Assembly: GCF_000373625.1 (NCBI RefSeq)
Contig: NZ_KB891998.1
Location: 62,001-126,000 of the forward strand
Length of the DNA: 64,000 nt
Direction of reading: 5' to 3'
DNA from: Streptomyces sp. LaPpAH-108
GTDB lineage: Bacteria; Actinomycetota; Actinomycetes; Streptomycetales; Streptomycetaceae
Part shown: in pieces, positions 8,171-14,097 of the stretch
Layout: each line of letters opens with the position of its first letter
Numbering within the stretch: the first letter of the stretch is position 1
The notes under the pieces: generated by a model
Databases searched by the model: none
The model's input: the letters and a program-made list of their open reading frames with translations, nothing else
What the model was told of the DNA's origin: nothing
Program-made: the position numbers and the translations under genes

Positions 8171-9028
8171 TCACAGGCGGCAGGCGTGGATGGCGGTGGT
8201 GAGGATGGCGCGGGCGCCGATCTCGTAGAGGTCGTCCATGATGCGCTGGGCGTCCTTGGTGGGGACCATGGCGCGCACGGCGACCCAGCCCTCGTTGTGC
8301 AGCGGGGAGACCGTCGGGGACTCGAGGCCCGGCGTGAGCGCGACGGCCTTCTCCAGCTGCTCGACGCGGCAGTCGTAGTCCATCATCACGTACGTGCGGG
8401 CGACCAGGACGCCCTGGAGGCGGCGCAGGAACTGCTGGACCTTGGGCTCCGCGGCCTCGTCGGTGGCCGCGCCGGTGCGGCGGATCACGATGGCCTCGGA
8501 GGTCATGATCGGGTCGCCGAAGACCTCAAGACCCGCGTTGCGCAGCGAGGTGCCGGTCTCCACGACGTCCGCGATGACCTCGGCGACGCCCAGCTCGATG
8601 GCGGTCTCCACGGCGCCGTCGAGGTGGACGACGGAGGCGTCCACACCGCGCTCGGCGAGGTGGCCCGCGACGATGCCCTCGTAGGAGGTGGCGACGGTAC
8701 GGCCCTTCAGGTCCTCGACGCTGTCGGCGGTGCCGGGCTTGGCGGCGAAGCGGAAGGTGGAGCGGGCGAAGCCGAGCGGCAGGATCTCCTCGGCACCGGC
8801 GCCGGAGTCGATCAGCAGGTCGCGTCCGGTGATGCCGATGTCGAGGCGGCCGGAGGAGACGTAGAGCGCGATGTCGCGGGGGCGGAGGTAGAAGAACTCG
8901 ACCTCGTTCACCGGGTCGACGACGCGCAGTTCCTTGGACTCGCGGCGCTGCCGGTAGCCGGCCTCATGCAGCATCTCCCCCGCAGGTCCGGACAGGGAAC
9001 CCTTGTTGGGGAGAGCGATGCGCAGCAT
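8171..9028 (-). CDS. hisG: ATP phosphoribosyltransferase (long form)
   Basis: A 285-residue enzyme for the first step of histidine synthesis, condensing ATP and PRPP to phosphoribosyl-ATP. The start MLRIALPNKGSL, the motif LDIGITGRDLL near residue 65 and the PRPP loop EVIADVVETGTSLR near 150 are diagnostic. The C-terminal 75 residues form the ACT-like regulatory domain of the long HisG type, which is histidine-inhibited in known relatives. It follows hisE by 75 bases. The rest of the his pathway is not in this window, so hisE and hisG are split off and ride behind the riboflavin genes. Confidence 0.95.
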   Translation of the reverse strand: MLRIALPNKGSLSGPAGEMLHEAGYRQRRESKELRVVDPVNEVEFFYLRPRDIALYVSSGRLDIGITGRDLLIDSGAGAEEILPLGFARSTFRFAAKPGTADSVEDLKGRTVATSYEGIVAGHLAERGVDASVVHLDGAVETAIELGVAEVIADVVETGTSLRNAGLEVFGDPIMTSEAIVIRRTGAATDEAAEPKVQQFLRRLQGVLVARTYVMMDYDCRVEQLEKAVALTPGLESPTVSPLHNEGWVAVRAMVPTKDAQRIMDDLYEIGARAILTTAIHACRL

Positions 9029-9103
9029 GAGGTTTCGGCTTCCTTCGTGTGACGTGGGGTGGTGCGGTGGAACGAGGGGAACGGCGGGAACGCGGAGGGT
9101 GGT

Positions 9104-9376
9104 TCAGAGGTGGGCGTAGACGTCGTCCAGCGAGATGCCGCGGGCGACCATCATCACCTGGACGTGGTACAGCAGCTGGGAGATCTCCTCGGCCGCCGCC
9201 TCCTTGCCCTCGTACTCGGCGGCCATCCAGACCTCGGCGGCCTCTTCGACGACCTTCTTGCCGATGGCATGGACGCCCTTGCCGACCAGTTCGGCGGTGC
9301 GGGAGGTGGCGGGGTCGCCGGTGGCTGCCTTGTGCTGGAGCTCGGTGAACAGCTCCTCGAACGTCTTCTTGGACAT
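9104..9376 (-). CDS. hisE: Phosphoribosyl-ATP pyrophosphatase
   Basis: A 90-residue stand-alone HisE, which hydrolyses phosphoribosyl-ATP to phosphoribosyl-AMP, the second histidine step. The helical metal-binding motif KKVVEEAAEVWMAA (EExxE type) and the second acidic helix EEISQLLYHVQVMM are intact. ATG 9376 (MSKKTFEELF) is preferred over the GTG at 9388 because GGAG lies six bases before it. It lies 33 bases downstream of ribH on the same strand, and no separate promoter is evident between them. Confidence 0.93.
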   Translation of the reverse strand: MSKKTFEELFTELQHKAATGDPATSRTAELVGKGVHAIGKKVVEEAAEVWMAAEYEGKEAAAEEISQLLYHVQVMMVARGISLDDVYAHL

Positions 9377-9409
9377 GGTGGTCTCCACCCTACGCGCTCC
9401 GGGGATGCC

Positions 9410-9895
9410 TCAGTGCCAGGGTTCGGACACCGAGCGCAGCGTGGCCGCGGTCGCGACGGCGGCGGTGACCGCCTCGTGGCCCTTGTCCTCGCTGGAGCCC
9501 TCGATACCGGCCCGGTCCAGGGCCTGCTCCTCGTTGTCGCAGGTCAGCACGCCGAAGCCGACGGGGACGCCGGTCTCCACCGAGACCTGGGTGAGGCCCT
9601 GGGCGACGCCCTGGCACACATAGTCGAAGTGCGGGGTGCCGCCCCGGATGACGACGCCGAGGGCGACGATCGCGTCGTAGCCGCGGCCCGCGAGGACCTT
9701 GGCGGCCACGGGCAGCTCGAAGCTGCCGGGGACGCGGAGGACCGTCGGCTCGTCGATCCCCAGCTCGTGCAGGGCGCGCGTGGCGCCGTTCAGCAGGCCG
9801 TCCATCACCTTGTCGTGCCACTGCGCCGCGATGACGGCGACCCGGAGGTCGCTCACATTGCGTACGGACAGCTCCGGTGCACCCTTGCCGCTCAC
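9410..9895 (-). CDS. ribH: 6,7-dimethyl-8-ribityllumazine synthase
   Basis: A 161-residue lumazine synthase, which joins the dihydroxybutanone phosphate made by RibB to the pyrimidinedione product of the RibA/D branch to form lumazine. The motifs AQWHDKVMDGL (substrate loop), RVPGSFELPV and VIRGGTPHFDYVC (with the conserved His) are present, as is the ending DKGHEAVTAAVATAATL. The start is GTG 9895 with GAGGAGA close upstream. Family members assemble into 60-subunit capsids or pentamers. It is the fourth gene of the rib unit, 40 bases behind ribBA. Confidence 0.95.
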   Translation of the reverse strand: MSGKGAPELSVRNVSDLRVAVIAAQWHDKVMDGLLNGATRALHELGIDEPTVLRVPGSFELPVAAKVLAGRGYDAIVALGVVIRGGTPHFDYVCQGVAQGLTQVSVETGVPVGFGVLTCDNEEQALDRAGIEGSSEDKGHEAVTAAVATAATLRSVSEPWH

Positions 9896-9935
9896 GTCTC
9901 TCCTCAGTGCTGTGTCGTGCTGGTCGTGCGGTGTC

Positions 9936-11282
9936 TTACTGGTCGCCGCAGGTGGACACGGCGGGGGTGTCCAGCCAGGGCAGGTCGTGGCCCATCCGGT
10001 CGCGCTTGGTGCGCAGATACCGGAGGTTGTGCTCACCGGCGCGGACGGGCATCGCCTCGCGGTCGGTGACCTTGAGACCGTGGCGTTCCAACGCCTCGGT
10101 CTTGTCGGGGTTGTTGGTCATCAGGCGGACGCTGCGCACGCCGAGGTCGGCGAGGATGCGGGCACCCGCGCCGTAGTCGCGGGCGTCGGCGGGCAGGCCG
10201 AGTTCGAGGTTGGCGTCCAGGGTGTCGCGTCCGCGCTCCTGGAGTTCGTAGGCGCGCAGCTTGGACAGCAGGCCGATGCCGCGTCCCTCGTGGCCGCGCA
10301 GATAGACGACGGCGCCCCGGCCCTCGGCCTGGATGCGCTCCAGGGCGGCGTCGAGCTGGGGGCCGCAGTCGCAGCGCAGGGAGCCGAAGACGTCCCCGGT
10401 GAGGCATTCGGAGTGGACGCGGACCAAGACGTCCTCGCCGTCGCCGAGTTCGCCGTGGACGAGGGCGACGTGCTCGACGCCGTCGGCGGCCCGGTAGCCG
10501 TAGGCGGTGAAGGCGCCGTGGCGGGTGGGCAGCCGGGTCTCGGCCTCGCGGCGGACGGCGGGCTCGGCGGCGGCCGTGCCGGTCGCGTGCTGCGCGGGTA
10601 CGGCGGCCGGGTTCTCCTGGGCGCGGCGGTACGCGATCAGGTCCGCGATGGAGATGATCGTCAGGCCGTGCTTGCGGGCGAAGGGGATCAGCTCGGGCAG
10701 CCGCAGCATCCGGCCGTCCTCGCCCGCGATCTCCACGATGGCACCGGCCGGGCGCAGTCCGGCGAGGCGGGCGAGGTCGACGGCGGCCTCGGTGTGGCCG
10801 TCGCGGACCAGGACACCGCCCTCGCGGGCGCGCAGCGGGAAGATGTGGCCGGGGCGCACCAGGTCGGCGGGCTCGGCCGTGCCGCTCGCCAGGAGCTGGA
10901 GGGTGGTGGCGCGGTCGGCGGCGGAGATGCCGGTGGTCACGCCGTGCGCGGCGGAGGCGTCCACGGAGACGGTGAAGGCGGTGCGCAGGGCCTCGGTGTT
11001 GTCCTCGACCATCTGCGGCAGCCGGAGCCGGTCGAGTTCGGCGCCCTCCATGGGCGCGCAGATCAGGCCCCGGCACTCGCTCATCATGAAGGCGACGATC
11101 TCGGGGGTGATCTTCTCGGCGGCGATGACGAGGTCGCCCTCGTTCTCCCGGTCCTCGTCGTCGACGACGACGATCGGGCGCCCGGCCGCGATGTCGGCGA
11201 CGGCGCGCTCTACGGGGTCGAGCGTGAAGTCCTCGAAGGCGTCGGTGGGGTGGGTGTCGTGCAGGGGCAGTGCCGTGGTCAT
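9936..11282 (-). CDS. ribBA: Bifunctional DHBP synthase / GTP cyclohydrolase II
   Basis: A 448-residue fusion. Residues about 25-225 are 3,4-dihydroxy-2-butanone-4-phosphate synthase (acidic Mg2+ motif DDEDRENEGDLV, then HGVTTGISAADR). Residues about 230-430 are GTP cyclohydrolase II with its zinc cysteines in SECLTGDVFGSLRCDCG and the RGHEGRGIGL loop. Together they supply both precursors of the lumazine. A linker rich in Ala/Pro joins the halves near 245-265. The start codon ATG 11282 overlaps the ribM stop by four bases. The reading frame stays open well upstream, but that part is antisense to ribM and is not translated. Confidence 0.95.
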   Translation of the reverse strand: MTTALPLHDTHPTDAFEDFTLDPVERAVADIAAGRPIVVVDDEDRENEGDLVIAAEKITPEIVAFMMSECRGLICAPMEGAELDRLRLPQMVEDNTEALRTAFTVSVDASAAHGVTTGISAADRATTLQLLASGTAEPADLVRPGHIFPLRAREGGVLVRDGHTEAAVDLARLAGLRPAGAIVEIAGEDGRMLRLPELIPFARKHGLTIISIADLIAYRRAQENPAAVPAQHATGTAAAEPAVRREAETRLPTRHGAFTAYGYRAADGVEHVALVHGELGDGEDVLVRVHSECLTGDVFGSLRCDCGPQLDAALERIQAEGRGAVVYLRGHEGRGIGLLSKLRAYELQERGRDTLDANLELGLPADARDYGAGARILADLGVRSVRLMTNNPDKTEALERHGLKVTDREAMPVRAGEHNLRYLRTKRDRMGHDLPWLDTPAVSTCGDQ

Positions 11283-11917
11283 GCCGGCGCTCCTTCCAGG
11301 ACGGGCCGCGCCGCCTTGCGGGAGCGCAGCCACCAGTCGCGCATGCCCCACAGGACGAGTGCGCCGTAGATGACGTAGACGAAGCCGGAGAAGGCGTAGC
11401 CGTTGGCGAAGTTGAGGGGGACGCCGACCAGGTCGACCAGGAGCCAGGCGATCCAGAACTCGGTCATGCCCTTGGCCTGGGCGTACATGGCGACGATGGT
11501 GCCGACGAAGATGTAGGCGTCCGGCCAGGGATCCCAGGACAGGGACGGGTAGGCGGTGAAGAGCAGGGCGACGGCGACCGTGCCGAGCGCGGCGGCGCCG
11601 AGCATCGCGGCCCGCTCGCGCCAGGTGGCGAAGCGGGGGCTGATCTGCCCGCTCGCGGTGTTCTTGCCGCGCCGCCACTGCCAGAAGCCGTAGAGGGCGA
11701 CGGCCATGACGACCGCCTGCTTGCCCGCGCTGCCGGTGAGGTGGCCGTAGAAGGCGGCGAAGAGGATCAGGCCGGAGACGAACTGGACCGGCCAGGTCCA
11801 CAGGGAGCGGCGCCAGCCGAGGGCGAGGGCCGCGAGGCCGAAGACGTTGCCCAGCATGTCGGACCAGAGGATGTGCTGGCCCAGCAGCGTGAACGCCTCG
11901 GAGTCGAGTGAGTTCAC
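11279..11917 (-). CDS. ribM: Riboflavin transporter, PnuC family (RibM/PnuX type)
   Basis: A 212-residue membrane protein with about seven hydrophobic segments and many Trp residues (WTWPVQFVSG, LYGFWQWRRGKN, AWLLVDLVGVPLNF), the PnuC fold. Relatives inside actinobacterial rib operons (RibM of S. davaonensis, PnuX of Corynebacterium) carry riboflavin or roseoflavin rather than nicotinamide riboside. Position between ribE and ribBA, with 4-base overlaps at both ends, supports the riboflavin assignment here. It would move the vitamin by facilitated diffusion, trapped by phosphorylation. The substrate is inferred from family and context. Confidence 0.87.
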   Translation of the reverse strand: MNSLDSEAFTLLGQHILWSDMLGNVFGLAALALGWRRSLWTWPVQFVSGLILFAAFYGHLTGSAGKQAVVMAVALYGFWQWRRGKNTASGQISPRFATWRERAAMLGAAALGTVAVALLFTAYPSLSWDPWPDAYIFVGTIVAMYAQAKGMTEFWIAWLLVDLVGVPLNFANGYAFSGFVYVIYGALVLWGMRDWWLRSRKAARPVLEGAPA

Positions 11918-12519
11918 CGCGCGTCCCCCTGCCCGGCCGCGAGCAGCCGCTCCACGTACTTGGCGATGACGTCGACCTCGAGGTTGACCGGGTCGCCGGG
12001 CTGCTTGTGGCCGAGCGTGGTCAGGGCGAGGGTGGTCGGGATGAGGCTGACGGTGAAGAAGTCGGCGCCCGCCTCGACGACGGTGAGGCTGATGCCGTCC
12101 ACCGTGATGGAGCCCTTCTCCACGACGTAGCGGGAGAGGTCGGCGGGCAGCGAGATCTTCACGATCTCCCAGTGCTCGGAGGGGGTACGGGCCAGCACCT
12201 CGCCGGTGCCGTCGACGTGTCCCTGCACGATGTGGCCGCCGAGGCGGTGGCCGACCGCGGTGGGGCGCTCCAGGTTGACGCGGGAGCCGACCGCGAGCGC
12301 GCCCAGGCTGGAGCGCTTCAGCGTCTCGGCCATGACGTCGGCGGTGAATTCGTCGCCCTCGTGGTCCACGACGGTGAGACAGACCCCGTTCACGGCGATG
12401 GAGTCGCCGTGCCGCGCGCCTTCGGTGACGACGGGGCCGCGGAGCCGGAAACGGGAGGCGTCGTCGAGATTCTCGACGGCGGTGACTTCACCCAGCTCTT
12501 CGACGATTCCGGTGAACAC
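11914..12519 (-). CDS. ribE: Riboflavin synthase, alpha subunit
   Basis: A 201-residue enzyme that converts two lumazine molecules into riboflavin plus the pyrimidinedione. It has two similar lumazine-binding halves: residues 1-95 start FTGIVEELGEV and contain GDSIAVNGVCLTVV; residues 96-195 contain HIVQGHVDGTGEV and SITVDGISLTVVEAG. The start is GTG 12519 with GGAGGA eight bases before it. This is the first gene behind the FMN riboswitch, about 160 bases downstream of it, so it leads the ribE-ribM-ribBA-ribH unit. Confidence 0.95.
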   Translation of the reverse strand: MFTGIVEELGEVTAVENLDDASRFRLRGPVVTEGARHGDSIAVNGVCLTVVDHEGDEFTADVMAETLKRSSLGALAVGSRVNLERPTAVGHRLGGHIVQGHVDGTGEVLARTPSEHWEIVKISLPADLSRYVVEKGSITVDGISLTVVEAGADFFTVSLIPTTLALTTLGHKQPGDPVNLEVDVIAKYVERLLAAGQGDAR

Positions 12520-12680
12520 TTCCCGGGTCCTCCTGCCTCGTGGGGCACGGACTCCGGGGCGCGTCGATGACGACGGCAGAAACGGACGAGGCGCTACCGG
12601 GTGCGACGCCGAGGGGACGCGTCCGCGGACGGACGGGTCCTTCAAACGGCGGCGCGCATCGGTGATGCCCGCCCGCCGCG

Positions 12681-12803
12681 CACTGCCTCCCATCCGGACT
12701 TTAACCGTCGGTCCAGGAATTTCACCTGGTCAACCGGCCGCTGGAAGCGACCGGGTCGCGGACTGTAACCGCCGGTTCGGAATTTCACCGACCCCGGAGT
12801 GCG
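12681..12803 (-). promoter_or_regulatory. FMN riboswitch (RFN element)
   Basis: On the minus strand the segment carries the conserved RFN blocks in order: GGTGAAATTCC, CCGGCGGT followed by ACAGTCCGCGA, then ACCAGGTGAAATTCCTGG, GACGGTTAAAGTCCGGATG and GGAGGCAGTGCG. These build the six-way junction that binds FMN. The element precedes ribE, so FMN should shut down riboflavin synthesis and uptake. No clear terminator follows it, and control of translation is therefore likely, but the expression platform between 12520 and 12680 was not resolved. Confidence 0.95.
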
Positions 12804-12815
12804 CTGCTTCTGGTA

Positions 12816-12948
12816 CATGGCAAGTGTGCCATGCCTGGCTGTCACCCATGCGGGCGAGTGGTGTGGGCTGTCTCACAAGGGTGATCGTCCAGCGCCATGG
12901 CCTCACCCATGGCGCCGCTCAACACCCTTTCCTTACAGCTGTGTTGAG
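12816..12948. repeat. Three short palindromes in the divergent rib/chitinase-type promoter region
   Basis: Three perfect dyads follow one another: CATGGCA-N4-TGCCATG (12816-12833), GCGCCATGG-N6-CCATGGCGC (12892-12915) and CTCAACAC-N15-GTGTTGAG (12918-12948). The first abuts the 5' end of the riboswitch and should overlap the rib promoter. They may be operators or small hairpins. Nothing else is visible in this stretch. Confidence 0.5.
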
Positions 12949-12950
12949 CA

Positions 12951-12993
12951 TGGTCCGGACCTATTGACCGTAGTGGTCTAGTCCTCTTATGGT
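12951..12993 (+). promoter_or_regulatory. Chitinase-type promoter with 12-bp direct repeats (DasR-like site)
   Basis: TGGTCCGGACCT (12951-12962) and TGGTCTAGTCCT (12974-12985) flank TTGACC (12964-12969), which is 18 bases from TATGGT (12988-12993). Paired 12-bp repeats of the form TGGTCCAGACCT around the -35 are known from Streptomyces chitinase promoters, and AGTGGTCTAG-TCC resembles the DasR-responsive element. No chitinase gene follows; the next gene is the reductase at 13128, behind a hairpin. Confidence 0.6.
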
Positions 12994-13000
12994 GCGGACG

Positions 13001-13042
13001 GACCCGGCGGCGGTGACGACGGCCCTTGCCCGCCGCCGGGTC
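13001..13042 (+). terminator. Terminator-like hairpin just after the chitinase-type promoter
   Basis: A perfect 13-bp stem, GACCCGGCGGCGG (13001-13013) with CCGCCGCCGGGTC (13030-13042), encloses a 16-base loop. It begins about where transcription from the upstream promoter should start. It may be the terminator of a lost gene, or a leader structure for the reductase gene. Confidence 0.5.
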
Positions 13043-13127
13043 ACCACGACCTCCATGTCACATCCGTGCGGGCCCGTCCGTCCCACTCTTGAGGGGTGAC
13101 CCGCCCCGCAGGACAAGTGGAGGACGG

Positions 13128-13877
13128 ATGAGCACGATTCTGGTGACCGGCGGAACCGGCACGCTCGGGCGGCACGTCGTGGGGCGGCTGCGGGAGGGCG
13201 GCCACGCGGTACGGGTGCTCAGCAGGCACGCCGAGCCGTACGCCGTCGATCTGCGCGCGGGCGGCCCCGCACTGGACGCGGCGCTCACCGGCGTGGACAC
13301 CGTGGTGCACTGCGCGAGCAGCCCTCGGGGCGGGGACGAACAGGCGGCGGACCGGCTGATCGCCGCCGCGCGCCGCGCCGGTACGGCACACCTCGTCTAC
13401 ATCTCGATCGTCGGCGTGGACCGGGTGCCGCTCGGCTACTACCGCACCAAGCTCGCGGTGGAACGCCGGATCGAGGAGTCGGGCCTCGGCTGGACCGTGC
13501 TGCGGACGACCCAGTTCCACGACCTGGTGGCCACGGCACTCCGCGCCCTCACCGCGCCTCCGCTCTCCCTGCTGCCCGCCGGACTCTCCGACCAGCCGGT
13601 GGAGGTGACCGAAGTGGCCTCCCACCTGGCCGAGTTGGCCCTCACCGCACCGGCGGGCCGGGTGCCGGACATGGGCGGCCCGGAGGTACGTTCCCTGCGC
13701 TCGCTGGCCCACGCCTACCTCCACGCCACCGGACGCCGTCGCCTCCTGGCGGAGGTCCCGCTGGCGGGGCGGACCTACCGGGCGTTCCGCGGGGGCGGGC
13801 ATCTGGCGCCGGAGGAGGCGGTGGGGAAGGTGACGTTCGAGGAGTACCTGGCGGCGGGAGGGCCTGGGGGCCGGTAG
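13128..13877 (+). CDS. NAD(P)-binding oxidoreductase, NmrA/atypical SDR family
   Basis: A 249-residue single-domain protein opening with the nucleotide-binding motif ILVTGGTGTLGRHVVGRL (residues 3-20). It continues with VLSRHAEPYAVDLRAG and a typical atypical-SDR sequence YYRTKLAVERRIEESGLGWTVLRTTQFHD, in which Tyr and Lys take the usual catalytic or structural places. Relatives are NAD(P)-dependent reductases or redox sensors of unknown substrate. ATG 13128 has GGAGGA three bases upstream; the frame is open earlier but has no ribosome site there. It lies alone between the chitinase-type promoter and a repeat-filled gap. Confidence 0.8.
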   Translation: MSTILVTGGTGTLGRHVVGRLREGGHAVRVLSRHAEPYAVDLRAGGPALDAALTGVDTVVHCASSPRGGDEQAADRLIAAARRAGTAHLVYISIVGVDRVPLGYYRTKLAVERRIEESGLGWTVLRTTQFHDLVATALRALTAPPLSLLPAGLSDQPVEVTEVASHLAELALTAPAGRVPDMGGPEVRSLRSLAHAYLHATGRRRLLAEVPLAGRTYRAFRGGGHLAPEEAVGKVTFEEYLAAGGPGGR

Positions 13878-14097
13878 CGGGCGGGGGTACGGGCGGGAGC
13901 CAGGGCAGAGGCCGGAGCGGGGGTACGGCCGGGAGCTGGCACGGAGGCCCGGAGCGGCCGGGGGTACGGCCGAGGGCGGGCGCGGAGGCCGGGAGCCAGG
14001 GCGGAGGCCGGGAGCGGGCGACGGTACGGCGGGAGCCAGGGCGGAGGCCGGGGTACGGCCGGGGATACGGGCCGGGAGCTGGCGCGAAGGCCGGACG
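13878..14097. repeat. Degenerate 36-50 bp tandem repeats between convergent genes
   Basis: The gap holds about five imperfect copies of a G-rich unit of the form GGGGTACGGCCGGGAGC, then GGCGGAGGCCGGGAG. Copy length varies. It separates the reductase gene from the ROK gene and contains no coding signal. Some words resemble the 21-bp units inside the neighbouring ROK gene. Confidence 0.6.

Noticed and set aside
12520..12693. An N-terminal extension of ribE back to 12693
   Set aside because: It would run into the FMN riboswitch; the conserved start FTGIVEE with a strong GGAGGA site is at 12519.
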